Assembly (NCBI GenBank): GCA_963717125.1
Contig: CAVQVG010000017.1
Span: forward strand, 496,001 to 560,000
Length of the DNA: 64,000 nucleotides
Source: RYN-230 sp963717125
GTDB taxonomy: Bacteria; Actinomycetota; Actinomycetes; Streptosporangiales; Streptosporangiaceae
Direction: 5' to 3'
Of the stretch, positions 52,569 through 61,649 are shown in pieces (the first letter of the stretch is position 1; every line of letters begins with the position of its first letter). The position numbers were made by a program, and so were the translations under genes. The notes beneath the pieces were generated by a model. That model was not told the DNA's origin. It saw nothing but the letters and a program-made list of their open reading frames with translations, and made no database searches.

Positions 52569-52925
52569 ATGGACGGACCAGAGGTCACCATGCAGGTCAG
52601 GCACGTGGCTGACGCGGTGGCGGTGGTGGACATCAAGGGCGAGGTCACCGCGGGCTGTGAGCCGGTGCTGATGTCGGCCTACGAGGAGGCGGGCGGCCCG
52701 CGCGCCAGCCTGCTGGTGCTCAACTTCGCCGGCCTGGAGTACATGAACAGCGGCGGCATCGGGATGCTGGTCACGCTGCTGGTCCGGGCCAACCGGCAGC
52801 GGCAGCAGCTGGCCGCGTACGGGCTGAGCGAGCACTACCGGGAGATTTTCGAGCTCACCCGGCTGGACGAGGCGATCACCATCTACGACGACGAAGCCTC
52901 GGCCCTGGCCGTCGCGGGCGCGTGA
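52569..52925 (+). CDS. STAS-domain anti-sigma factor antagonist, second copy
   Basis: The 118-residue protein starts MDGPEVTMQVRHVADAVAVV. It has the Ser in EYMNSGGIGMLVTLLVRANR and a SEHYREIFELTRLDEAI helix very like its neighbour's SEHYREIFDITRLSDFI. The two copies come from duplication, and two antagonists could respond to different signals. The start may also be GTG at 52566; GGGAGGGG lies just upstream. Confidence 0.88.
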   Translation: MDGPEVTMQVRHVADAVAVVDIKGEVTAGCEPVLMSAYEEAGGPRASLLVLNFAGLEYMNSGGIGMLVTLLVRANRQRQQLAAYGLSEHYREIFELTRLDEAITIYDDEASALAVAGA

Positions 52926-52935
52926 GGGGGACGGC

Positions 52936-53751
52936 ATGACGGAGGCAGCAGGCCCGGACCGGGCCACCTCGGCGGAGCAGATCGAGCTGAGCGTGCGCGA
53001 GGCGTCGGCCGCCGTGACGCCGCGGGGCGCGGTTCGGAAAGACGTGGGCCGGTGGGCGGCCAAGGTGGACCGGCTGGACGTGCCGCAGCGGGACGGGATG
53101 CGCGGCACCAACGTGGCCGGGCGGCGGCTGACCGGCCCGGTGCAGGGGTTCGGCAAGATGTGGCAGAAGACGTACCGGCTGACCCTGCCCGGCGACATCA
53201 CGCCGCAGCAGGCCATCGCCACCTGGAAGGCGCACTTCCCGGAGTTCTGGCCGCCCGGCAACCGGTTCGCGGGCGCGCTGACCGGGATCAGCCCGGGCGA
53301 CGTGGCCCTGCTGGACCTGGCCATCGGCGGCGGGGTGAAGCTGTCCACCGGCGTGTTCGTGCTGTACGCGGACGAAGAGTCGTTCACCCTGATGACCCCG
53401 CAGGGGCACATGTTCGCGGGCTGGATCACGTTCTCCGCGGAACCCGCCGCACCGGGCACGGCCGTCCAGGCGCAGGTACTGATGCGGGCGAACGACCCGC
53501 TCTACGAGCTGGCCATGACGTTCGGCGGGCACCGGAAGGAAGACGTGTTCTGGGCCCAGACGCTGACCGCGCTGGGTAGCTACCTGGGCGCGGGGGGCGC
53601 CCCGGTGTCCACCCGGACGGTGTGTGTGGACAGCAAGCGGCAGTGGCGCCACGCGGGCAACGTGTGGCACAACTCCATGATCCGCAGCGTGCTGCAGACC
53701 GTGGCGGCGCCGGTCACCGCGCTGCGCCGCCGCGCCCGGCGCACCAGCTAA
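52936..53751 (+). CDS. DUF1990-family protein
   Basis: The 271-residue protein starts MTEAAGPDRATSAEQIELSV. It has the FPEFWPPGNRFAGALTGISP stretch, GVFVLYADEESFTLMTPQGH and HRKEDVFWAQTLTALGSYLG, which fit the DUF1990 family. DUF1990 members are soluble with no settled function. It lies between the STAS gene and the flavoprotein gene with gaps of 10 and 23 bp, so it is part of the same transcription unit. Confidence 0.7.
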   Translation: MTEAAGPDRATSAEQIELSVREASAAVTPRGAVRKDVGRWAAKVDRLDVPQRDGMRGTNVAGRRLTGPVQGFGKMWQKTYRLTLPGDITPQQAIATWKAHFPEFWPPGNRFAGALTGISPGDVALLDLAIGGGVKLSTGVFVLYADEESFTLMTPQGHMFAGWITFSAEPAAPGTAVQAQVLMRANDPLYELAMTFGGHRKEDVFWAQTLTALGSYLGAGGAPVSTRTVCVDSKRQWRHAGNVWHNSMIRSVLQTVAAPVTALRRRARRTS

Positions 53752-53774
53752 CCGGTCGCTAGGGGGGACGACCG

Positions 53775-55268
53775 GTGGCTGGTGACGCCGACGCGGTAGT
53801 AGTGGGCAGCGGCCCGAACGGGCTGGCCGCCGCGGTCACGCTGGCCGCGGCGGGCCTGCGGGTGCAGGTGATCGAGGGCGCGGCCACGATCGGCGGCGGC
53901 TGCCGCACCGAGCAACTCACGCTGCCCGGGTGCTGGCACGACGTGTGCTCGGCCGCGCATCCGCTGGCCGTCGCCTCGCCGTTCTTCCAGCGCTTCGGGC
54001 TGGCCGCGCGCGGGGTCAGGTTCGCCGAACCGGACGTGGCCGTCGCGCATCCACTGGACGGCGGCCGGGCCGCGGTGGTCACCCGGTCGGTGCCGGACAC
54101 CGCCGCCGGCCTGCGCGCCGACGCGGCCGCCTACCAGCGGCTGCTGGGCCCGCTGGCCCGGGACTGGGCCGGCCTGACCGAGCTGCTGCTGGCCCCGATC
54201 CGGCGCCCGCCAGCCCGGCTGTCCGCGGGCATCGCCGTGTTCGGCGTGAACGGGCTGCGGTCCGCGGCGGGCATCGCGCACCGGTTCCACACCGACGAGG
54301 GCCGCGCGCTGCTGGCCGGCGCGGCCGCGCACGGCATGCTGCCGCTGCGCCAGCCGCCGACCGGCGCGGTCGGGCTGATGCTGCTCGCGCTGGCCCACGG
54401 GGTCGGCTGGCCGGTGGCCGAGGGCGGCAGCGCCCGGATCACCGACGCGCTGGCCGCCGCGCTGACCGCGGCGGGCGGCAGCATCGAGACCGGCCGGTGG
54501 GTGCGCTCGCTGGCCGAGCTGCCGCCGGCCCAGGCGGTGCTGCTGGACGTCGCGCCGCGGTCGCTGCTGGCCATGGCGGGCGACCGGCTGCCCGCGGGCT
54601 ACGCCAGCGCGCTGCGCCGGTTCCGCTACGGCGCCGGCGTGTGCAAGGCCGACTTCGCGCTGTCCGGCCCGGTGCCATGGCGCAACGAGGCCGCCCGCCG
54701 GGCCGGCACGCTGCACCTCGGCGGGACGTTCGGGGAGATCGCGGCGGCCGAGGCCGAGGTGGCCGCCGGGCGGCACCCCGAGGCGCCCTACGTCCTGGTC
54801 ACCCAGCCGGGCGTGGCCGATCCCAGCCGGGCGCCGGACGGCCACCACACGCTGTGGACCTACTGCCACGTGCCCTCCGGGTCGACGATAGACATGACGG
54901 CCCGGATCGAGGCGCAGATCGAGCGGTTCGCGCCCGGGTTCCGCGACCTGATCCTGGCCCGGCACGTCCGGACCGCGGCCGGGGAGGAAGCGGCCAACCC
55001 CAACTACGTCGGCGGGGACATCGCGGCCGGGATGCAGACCGTGTGGCAGACCGTTTTCCGGCCGGTGCCGCGGTGGAACCCGTACCGGACCCCGCTGCGC
55101 GGGGTGTACCTGTGCTCGTCGTCCACCCCGCCGCTGCCGGGGGTGCACGGCCGGTGCGGCGAACTGGCCGCGCTGTCCGCGCTCCGCGACGTGTTCGGCA
55201 TCCGCCAGCCGCCCGACGTCAGCCCAGCCGGGCTCAGCCCGGCGGCCAGCGTGGGGGAGAAGTTGTGA
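53775..55268 (+). CDS. Phytoene-desaturase-like FAD-dependent oxidoreductase
   Basis: The 497-residue protein starts at GTG 53775. It has an FAD-binding Rossmann motif (VVVGSGPNGLAAAVTLA), GGGCRTEQL, and the C-terminal FAD loop GVYLCSSSTPPLPGVHGRCG typical of the CrtI/NAD(P)-FAD-dependent family. The substrate is unknown; the neighbours give no carotenoid synthase. Its stop overlaps the GTG of the first membrane paralogue (GTGA). Confidence 0.88.
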   Translation: MAGDADAVVVGSGPNGLAAAVTLAAAGLRVQVIEGAATIGGGCRTEQLTLPGCWHDVCSAAHPLAVASPFFQRFGLAARGVRFAEPDVAVAHPLDGGRAAVVTRSVPDTAAGLRADAAAYQRLLGPLARDWAGLTELLLAPIRRPPARLSAGIAVFGVNGLRSAAGIAHRFHTDEGRALLAGAAAHGMLPLRQPPTGAVGLMLLALAHGVGWPVAEGGSARITDALAAALTAAGGSIETGRWVRSLAELPPAQAVLLDVAPRSLLAMAGDRLPAGYASALRRFRYGAGVCKADFALSGPVPWRNEAARRAGTLHLGGTFGEIAAAEAEVAAGRHPEAPYVLVTQPGVADPSRAPDGHHTLWTYCHVPSGSTIDMTARIEAQIERFAPGFRDLILARHVRTAAGEEAANPNYVGGDIAAGMQTVWQTVFRPVPRWNPYRTPLRGVYLCSSSTPPLPGVHGRCGELAALSALRDVFGIRQPPDVSPAGLSPAASVGEKL

Positions 55269-56503
55269 CCGGGCTGACGGCGCGGCGGCCTGCAGGCCGC
55301 CGCGCCGGCTCCGGGCCGAGGCTGCCCGTGCTGGGCCCGCAGCGGTGGCTAGCCGTCTGCGCCGCTGTGCTGCTCGCGGCGACAGCGGCGCTGGTCCCCC
55401 TGACGATCCTGTCCCACCTGCAGTTCGACGCGGTCGTGGCGCTGGTGGTCGGGGTGCCGAGCGGGGTGGTCGGCCTGCTCGTGGCCCGGCGCCAGCCGGG
55501 CAACCCGCTGGGCTGGCTGCTGCTGGGCATCGCGCTCTGCCTCGTCCTGTCCACCGACGGCTCGGCGTACGACGTACTGCGCTACCGGCTGGGCTACCAG
55601 CTGCCGCTGGGCGTGGCCGCGCTCGCGGTCAACCAGCTCTGGGGTCCCGGGCTGGAGCTGTTCGGCTTGGTCGTGCTGCTGTTCCCGGACGGGAAGCTCG
55701 GCTCCGTCTGGTGGCGCGCCGCGCTGCGCGCCTACCTCGGCCTGTACGCGGTCAGCCTGCTCTGCCTCGCGGTGGCGACCGGGCAGGCCCTCTCCCGGCA
55801 CCCGGTCCAGGTGGACGTCAACGGTGGCCTGACCGCCACCGACAACCCGGCCGGCTGGTACGCGAAGGTCACGCTGCTGCTCCTGCTCATGCTGCTGTTC
55901 ATCGTGGCGTTCGTCGGCCGGCAGGTGCTGAGCTGGCGGCGGTCCTCGGGTGAGCGCCGCCAGCAGCTCAAGTGGCTGGCCAGCGGGGCGTTGGTGACCG
56001 TGGCCATCACCGCCGTGGCCACCACGCAGGGCGCGTCGGCGTCCACGTTCTGGCAGGTGGTCAGCGGGCTGGGCTGGTTCGGGTTCGCCGCGCTGCCGGT
56101 GTCCATCGGCGTGGCCATCCTCAAATACCGGCTGTACGACATCGACCGGATCATCTCCCGGACGCTGGCCTACGCGCTGGTCACTGGGTTGCTGGTCGGG
56201 GTGTACGCGGGGCTGGTGCTGCTGGCCACCGAGGTGCTCGGGTTCACCTCGTCGGTGGCCGTGGCGGCGGCCACGCTGGCCGCAGCGGCCCTGTTCAGCC
56301 CGGTCCGGGTGCGGGTCCAGCGAGCCGTGGACCGGCGGTTCAACCGGGCCAGGTACAACGCCGACAAGCTGGTCGCGGAGTTCAGTACCCGGCTGAAGGA
56401 CGCCGTCGAGCTGGACGCGGTGGGTGCTCAGCTAGCTGGCGTTGTGCAAGTGGCGCTCGAGCCGGCGCACGTGTCGCTGTGGATCTCCGGCGGTGCGCGG
56501 TGA
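55265..56503 (+). CDS. Tandem multi-pass membrane protein, copy 1
   Basis: The 412-residue protein has about eight or nine transmembrane helices, the conserved loop SWRRSSGERRQQLKWLASG, then YDIDRIISRTLAYALVTGLL and a cytoplasmic tail with VDRRFNRARYNADKLVAEFS and EPAHVSLWI. The tail resembles the region before the kinase domain in some actinobacterial histidine kinases, but no kinase follows. Start is GTG at 55265, coupled to the flavoprotein gene. It is the first of four paralogues. Function unknown; a sensor role is inferred from the partner-switch neighbours. Confidence 0.82.
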   Translation: MTGLTARRPAGRRAGSGPRLPVLGPQRWLAVCAAVLLAATAALVPLTILSHLQFDAVVALVVGVPSGVVGLLVARRQPGNPLGWLLLGIALCLVLSTDGSAYDVLRYRLGYQLPLGVAALAVNQLWGPGLELFGLVVLLFPDGKLGSVWWRAALRAYLGLYAVSLLCLAVATGQALSRHPVQVDVNGGLTATDNPAGWYAKVTLLLLLMLLFIVAFVGRQVLSWRRSSGERRQQLKWLASGALVTVAITAVATTQGASASTFWQVVSGLGWFGFAALPVSIGVAILKYRLYDIDRIISRTLAYALVTGLLVGVYAGLVLLATEVLGFTSSVAVAAATLAAAALFSPVRVRVQRAVDRRFNRARYNADKLVAEFSTRLKDAVELDAVGAQLAGVVQVALEPAHVSLWISGGAR

Positions 56504-57735
56504 CCGGCCTGTCTGGGGTGCGCGCGGCCCAGTGGGCCGCGCTGATCGTCGGCGGGCTGGCGCTGGCGCTCACCGTGGCCGAGGTCCCGCTGGCCGGCCT
56601 GGCCCGGCAGAGCGTGCTGGCCAGCGGGGGCTCGCTGCCGTTCCCGTTCAGCCTGGCCTACGGCGTGGCCGGCCTGCTGGTGGCCTGGCGGAGGCCGGGC
56701 AACGTGGTCGGCTGGCTGATGCTCGGCGGGGCGGTGTTCGGGGCGGCCAGCGAGAGCGCCAGTTTCTACATGGTGGCCGACTACCGGCTGCACGGCGGCC
56801 ACCTGCCGCTCGGCTGGCTGGCCGTGCTGGCCCAGCCCGGCTGGGCGCCGGACATCGTGGCCCTGGGCCTGATCGTCCTGCTGTTCCCGGACGGGCGGCT
56901 GCCCGGGCCGCGCTGGCGCTGGTACGTCGGGGCTTACCTCGCGGTCGGCGCGGTCTGGCTGAGCGGCGCCTACCTGCTCAGCGTCGGCGCGATCCTGAGC
57001 CATCACGTCCAGGTCGACAGCGGCGGGAACCTGCTGGTGCTGGACCGCCTGTCCGGCGATGCGGCCTGGTGGGGAGTGGTCCAGGACCTGTTCATGCCGG
57101 TCCTGCTGGTCAGCTGGCTGGCCGCGGTGGCCGGGCAGGTGGCCAGCTACCGGCGGTCCTCCGGGGAGCGCCGCCAGCAGCTCAAGTGGCTGCTGGCCGG
57201 GGCGGTCGGTGGGGTAGGCGGCCTGTTCCTGGCGTTCGGCGAGTCCGGCACGCACGGGCTGGTGGGCACCGTGCTGGCCCTGGTCAGCTGGCTGGGGCTG
57301 CTCGCCCTGCCGGCCTGCATCGGGGTGGCCATCCTGAAGTACCGGCTGTTCGACATCGACCGGCTGATTTCCCGCACGCTGGCCTATGCGCTGCTCACCG
57401 GCTTGCTGCTGGGCGTGTACGCGGGGCTGGTGCTGCTGGCCACCGAGGCGCTGCGGCTGTCCTCGTCGGTCGCCGTGGCGGTGGCCACACTGGCCGCGGC
57501 GGGCCTGTTCTACCCGCTGCGGGCGCGGGTGCAGCGGGCCGTGGACCGGCGGTTCAACCGGGCCCGCTACGACGCGGACGCCGCGGTGGCCGCGTTCGCG
57601 GCCCGGCTGCAGGACGCCGTTGACCTGGACAAGGTCCGCGCCGACCTGCATGCCGTGGTGAGCGGGGCGCTGCAGCCCGACCAGCTGTGGGTGTATGCGC
57701 ACGACGCGGATGCGGCCACGGGAGCGGAGCGGTGA
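56500..57735 (+). CDS. Tandem multi-pass membrane protein, copy 2
   Basis: The 411-residue paralogue starts at GTG 56500 (GTGA overlap). It has the loop SYRRSSGERRQQLKWLLAG, LLALPACIGVAILKYRLFDI, the RLISRTLAYALLTG segment, VDRRFNRARYDADAAVAAFA and a shorter tail ending in HDADAATGAER. It differs from copy 1 mostly in the first five helices, the likely ligand or membrane-sensing part. The following gene again overlaps by GTGA. Confidence 0.82.
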   Translation: MTGLSGVRAAQWAALIVGGLALALTVAEVPLAGLARQSVLASGGSLPFPFSLAYGVAGLLVAWRRPGNVVGWLMLGGAVFGAASESASFYMVADYRLHGGHLPLGWLAVLAQPGWAPDIVALGLIVLLFPDGRLPGPRWRWYVGAYLAVGAVWLSGAYLLSVGAILSHHVQVDSGGNLLVLDRLSGDAAWWGVVQDLFMPVLLVSWLAAVAGQVASYRRSSGERRQQLKWLLAGAVGGVGGLFLAFGESGTHGLVGTVLALVSWLGLLALPACIGVAILKYRLFDIDRLISRTLAYALLTGLLLGVYAGLVLLATEALRLSSSVAVAVATLAAAGLFYPLRARVQRAVDRRFNRARYDADAAVAAFAARLQDAVDLDKVRADLHAVVSGALQPDQLWVYAHDADAATGAER

Positions 57736-58959
57736 GCGGGCTGGCTGGGGTGGCCCGGGGCCGGTCACCCGCGCTGCTGGCCGCCTGGCTGCTGGGCGGC
57801 CTGGCCCTGGCGCTGATCGTCGCCGCGGTCGTGCTGACCGTGATCACCGGCAGCCTGACGGCGTCGTCGGACGGCTCGGTGATCGCGCTGGCCTTCGTGT
57901 TCCTGGCGGTGGGCTTCCTGGTGGCGGTGCGGCAGCCTGGCCAACCCGATCGGCTGGGTGCTCACTGCGACCGGGCTGGCCACCGCGTTCACCATCTGGG
58001 CGTCGCTGTACACGCTGTACGACTTCAGCCGGGCCGGCGGCGGGCTGCCGCTCGGCCGCATCGTGCTGTTCGTGGAGAACGCCTGCTGGCCGCTGGCCAT
58101 CGTGATCGGCATGACCACGCTGCTGTTGTTCCCGGACGGCCGGCTGTCCCGCGGCTGGCGCCGCGTGCTGGCCGGCTACGCCGCGGTCGGCGTGCTGGTC
58201 CTGGCCAGCCAGGCCGTTTCGGCGTGGTGGCTGGTCGCCCTCCCGCACCTGCGGCTGGACGCGGGCGGGGCGGTGATCGGCGTGCACCGCCCGGGCGGCC
58301 TGATCGCTTTCTTCGCCAGTGGCCTGCCCGTGCTGGCCTTGATTCCGTTCTGGCTGGCCTGGATCGTCCGCCTGGTGATCGAGTTCCGCCGGTCGGCGGG
58401 CGCCACCCGGCAGCAGTTCAAGTGGTTCACCGCGGGCGCGGTGCTCAGCATGACCGGCATAGTCGTCATGACCGTGGCCGAGTCGGGCACCAATTCGACC
58501 GCGCTGACCAGCGTGGTCAACGTCGCCGCCACGTACGCCATGGTCGCGTTCCCGCTCGGCATGGGGCTGGGCATCCTGCGCTACCGGCTGTTCGACATCG
58601 ACCGGATCATCTCCCGGACGGTGGCCTACGCGCTGGTGACCGGCCTGCTGGTGGGGGTGTACGCGGGGCTGGTACTGCTGGCCATCGAGGTGCTGCGGTT
58701 CGGTTCGTCGGTGGCGGTGGCCGTGGCCACACTGGCCGCCGCGGCCCTGTTCAGCCCGGTGCGCAGCCGGGTGCAGCGGGTGGTGGACCGGCGGTTCAAC
58801 CGGGCGCGGTATGACGCCGAGCAGACGGTAGGGGCGTTCAGCACGAGGCTGGCCGACGCGGTCAACCTGGATGCGGTGCGTACCGGCCTGGTGGGGACGG
58901 TCAGTTCGGCGCTGGAGCCCGCGCACGTGTCCGTGTGGCTGGTCGGCAGGCGCGGATGA
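57732..58959 (+). CDS. Tandem multi-pass membrane protein, copy 3, apparent extra base at about 57942
   Basis: The N-terminus (VSGLAGVARGRSPALLAAWL to VAVRQPG) lies in one frame and NPIGWVLTATGLATAFTIWA onward in another. Dropping one C at 57942 (RQPG/NPIGW) gives a 408-residue protein that matches its paralogues throughout: RQQFKWFTAGAV, YDIDRIISRTVAYALVTG is replaced here by FDIDRIISRTVAYALVTG, VDRRFNRARYDAEQTVGAFS and EPAHVSVWL. GTG 57732 is coupled to copy 2 and the TGA overlaps copy 4. Confidence 0.8.
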
Positions 58960-60149
58960 CCGGGGCCTGGGTCGCCGGGGGGCGCCGGTTCGGGGTCCGC
59001 GCGCCGCTGATCGCCACGCTGGTCGGCGGGCTGCTGGTAGTGGCGCTGGCCGTCATAGCCGGGCACACGGTGCTCACCGGTCAGCAGGCAGGGCCGGTGG
59101 CCAGCCTGGCCGTGGTGATCCTGTCGGTCGGAGCCGTCGGTCTGGTGGTGGCCCGGCATCAGCCGGGGAACGCGATCGGCTGGCTCATGCTGGGCGCGGC
59201 GGCCTGGATCCCGGTCACCATCTTCGCGTCGGGCTACGCGGCGTACGTGTACCACGGCAGGCACGGGGGTGTCCCGGTGCTGGCTCCCGCCGCGCTCGTC
59301 ATCGGCCAGCAGTTCACCCTGACGATCGCGGTGTTTCCGCTGGTGACGCTTCTGTTTCCGGATGGCCGCCTGCCGTCCGCGCGGTGGCGCTGGGCCGTCG
59401 GCGGGTATCTGGCGTTGTGCCTGGTCCTGCCGGCCAGCTTCGCGGTCGCGGCGGCCAGCGCGCTGGACCGGCACCAGTTGCCCGTCCTGGCCAATGGGCA
59501 GGCCACCGCCGCGGGCAGCCCGCCCGGCTGGGTGGCGCTGCTCTTTTTCGGTACGGTCGCGGTGGCCTGGCTCGGCGCGCTGGCGCGCCAGGTGGCCAGC
59601 TGGCGGCGGGCGTCCGGGGACCGGCGGCAGCAGCTCAAGTGGCTGCTCAGCGGGACCGTAGTGTGCGCGGCGCTCGGCATCTGGGCGGTGGCCACCAACT
59701 CGGCCATCTGGGAGGTCGCGCTGATCGGCGTGGCGGCGCTGCCGGTGTCCATCGGCGTCGGGATCCTGCGCTACCGGCTGTACGACATCGACCGGATCAT
59801 CTCCCGGACGCTGGCCTACACGCTGGTGACCGGGCTGCTGGTGGGGGTGTACGCGGGGCTGGTGCTGCTGGCCACCGAGGCGCTGCGGCTGTCTTCCTCG
59901 GTGTCGGTGGCGGCGGCCACGCTGGCCGCCGCGGCATTGTTCAACCCGGTACGGCGGCGGGTCCAGCGGGTAGTGGACCGGCGGTTCAACCGGGCCAGGT
60001 ACGACGCCGACCGGACCGTCACGGCCTTCAGCGTCCGGCTCAAGGATGCCGTCAACATGTCCGCGGTGCAGGCGGACCTGGCTGGCGTGGTCCGCGACAC
60101 GCTGCATCCCGCCCACGTGTCGGTCTGGATTCGGCACGATGACCGGTGA
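58956..60149 (+). CDS. Tandem multi-pass membrane protein, copy 4
   Basis: The 397-residue paralogue starts MTGAWVAGGRRFGVRAPLIA with ATG overlapping the previous TGA. It has VARHQPGNAIGWLMLGAAAW, SWRRASGDRRQQLKWLLSG, YDIDRIISRTLAYTLVTGLL and VDRRFNRARYDADRTVTAFS, ending EXXHVSVWI-like (PAHVSVWIRHDDR). It ends the translationally coupled array. Bases coding for the YDIDRIISR to VLLATE stretch are nearly identical to copy 1, suggesting recent duplication or gene conversion. Confidence 0.82.
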   Translation: MTGAWVAGGRRFGVRAPLIATLVGGLLVVALAVIAGHTVLTGQQAGPVASLAVVILSVGAVGLVVARHQPGNAIGWLMLGAAAWIPVTIFASGYAAYVYHGRHGGVPVLAPAALVIGQQFTLTIAVFPLVTLLFPDGRLPSARWRWAVGGYLALCLVLPASFAVAAASALDRHQLPVLANGQATAAGSPPGWVALLFFGTVAVAWLGALARQVASWRRASGDRRQQLKWLLSGTVVCAALGIWAVATNSAIWEVALIGVAALPVSIGVGILRYRLYDIDRIISRTLAYTLVTGLLVGVYAGLVLLATEALRLSSSVSVAAATLAAAALFNPVRRRVQRVVDRRFNRARYDADRTVTAFSVRLKDAVNMSAVQADLAGVVRDTLHPAHVSVWIRHDDR

Positions 60150-60189
60150 GGCGCTGGCCGGCGCCTACCGGTAGCCGCGGGTCCGGCGG

Positions 60190-60346
60190 TCAGCTGGCCA
60201 GGGTGGGCAGTCCGCAGCTGGCTGGATCGGCGGCGACCTTGACGAAGGCCCAGACCCCGTACGGGCCCACCGGCACCTCGTACCGACGGCGCTCGAAGCT
60301 GACCGGCTGGACGCGCCGAGGGCAACTCGTTTCCGCGCCAGCCGGT
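60190..60346 (-). pseudogene. Possible C-terminal gene remnant
   Basis: On the minus strand an open segment reads QPVSFERRRYEVPVGPYGVW, then AFVKVAADPASCGLPTLAS and a stop. It sits between the membrane array and the toxin gene, has no start and follows an in-frame stop. It reads like the end of a real protein, but the family is unknown. The rest of the 276-bp gap shows nothing else. Confidence 0.35.
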
Positions 60347-60425
60347 AATCAACGGACAGCGATTTCGGCGGCGGTGCGTCGCGGGCCCGACTGGAGGGCC
60401 TTGGCGCTCGCATGTCCTTGCAGGC

Positions 60426-60785
60426 TTAGAGCAACGCCTCGCCGTTGGCCAGGTCGTTCTCTCCTGGGCATCGGTTGAGGATCTCTTCGAGAGCAGCAAT
60501 GATCCTGCCGGTATCGGCCTTGGTCCGGCGGTAGCTGCTGGGCATGAAGATCATGCCGAAGTGGCCAGCCCCGCCAGGTGTTATCGCCTCATGATGCAGC
60601 GGGCGGAAGTCGCGGAGGTTATTTGTGACGACGGCGCGGTGCTCAGCACGGGCAAGCGCTAGCACCTCAGGATCTGACAGGGCCTCGTGGTCCGGCTTAC
60701 CCGCCACCGGCTCTACGTCATGGCCGCGTGAGCGCAGCTCACGGGCGATCGCCGGACTCAGCATCTCATCCAACAGCAATTTCAC
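60426..60785 (-). CDS. DUF5615 PIN-like toxin candidate
   Basis: The 119-residue protein starts at GTG 60785 with MKLLLDEMLSPAIARELRSR, the typical Asp-Glu opening of the DUF5615 PIN-like fold. Acidic residues in LSDPEVLALA and the TNNLRDFRPLH segment complete the expected active site. Such proteins are putative RNase toxins paired with DUF433 antitoxins. Its GTG overlaps the TGA of the upstream gene (GTGA), as is usual for toxin-antitoxin pairs. Confidence 0.82.
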   Translation of the reverse strand: MKLLLDEMLSPAIARELRSRGHDVEPVAGKPDHEALSDPEVLALARAEHRAVVTNNLRDFRPLHHEAITPGGAGHFGMIFMPSSYRRTKADTGRIIAALEEILNRCPGENDLANGEALL

Positions 60786-61204
60786 CGCTGGACGGCCGCC
60801 TGCCCGGCCAGGTAGGCGGCCTGCGCCTCAGCGGCCTCCTGCTCGTTGGCCTCGATCTGCTGGTCGATCTCAGTGGTGTAGGTGCCGTAGTAGGCGATCG
60901 CGGCCTGGACCAGGCCGAGCGAGATTTCCAGGTAGCGCGCTGCCTCAGCGGCGTCGCCGCCGTTGTCGCGGACGACTTCGATGATCTCCCAGACGTCCTT
61001 CCCGGTCCCGAGCAGGCGGGCACGGCGGCCCGCTGGGCCGTCAGCGAACCGGATCAGCGGATGCTCATCCATCCGCAGGCCTTCCTCGACGTAGCGCTGC
61101 GCGAGGGTCCTGGGCGGCAGGTGAACACGCTGGGCGCGGGCGCCCAGGCGGCTGATCGTGGCATCGTTCAGGCGGACACTCAGCGGCTGGCTCATGTAGT
61201 TCAT
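60782..61204 (-). CDS. DUF433-like antitoxin candidate
   Basis: The 140-residue protein starts MNYMSQPLSVRLNDATISRL (ATG 61204; ATG 61195 is possible). The N-terminal RLNDATISRLGARAQ looks like a ribbon-helix-helix DNA-binding strand and helix. The middle GKDVWEIIEVVRDNGGDAAE and YLEISLGLVQAAIAYYGTY match DUF433-type antitoxins. The C-terminal Ala/Glu helix could cover the toxin. It precedes the toxin gene with GTGA overlap. Confidence 0.8.
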   Translation of the reverse strand: MNYMSQPLSVRLNDATISRLGARAQRVHLPPRTLAQRYVEEGLRMDEHPLIRFADGPAGRRARLLGTGKDVWEIIEVVRDNGGDAAEAARYLEISLGLVQAAIAYYGTYTTEIDQQIEANEQEAAEAQAAYLAGQAAVQR

Positions 61205-61649
61205 TGTAGTGCCCTGTAACACGAGAGCCAAGAAACATCCGCGGTCCTGCGGCCTCGCGGCGCCCACTACCGCCGCGGCCCGCGAAACCATCCCGGTGAC
61301 ACAGCCCCGACACCATCCCAGCCAACTGCACCACCTAGCAGGCAACGTCCAGGTCTGGTGCGCCGACGGGCCGCCCGGGCAGCTGCCAGGCCCGGCGGCC
61401 CGCTGGCTGCACGGCGCGGCCTGGAATACCCCAGGCACGCCCGAGGAGATTCACCGCCCGCGTGCCCGGCACATGTCCGGGGCGTCACGCGGCGTGGGGA
61501 TCCGGCTCGTCCGCGACACTGCCCGGCGGCCTGCTGCTTCGGCTGTACAGATCTCAGGCATCCTGCACGGCTGGACCGCTCTCTTAGCGGATCGCGGCCA
61601 GCCCCTGCACATCCTCGACGAGGCGCTGGCCGGCGCGCTGGCGATGCTG
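61205..61649 (+). other. Degenerate coding-like stretch between antitoxin and NUDIX remnant
   Basis: A plus-strand frame open at 61209-61715 contains credible protein segments (GPAARWLHGAAWNTPGTPEE and VQISGILHGWTALLADRGQP, then LHILDEALAGALAML) but also low-quality sequence at both ends. It overlaps the NUDIX remnant and has no ribosome site. I regard it as a decayed gene or chance frame. Confidence 0.3.
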
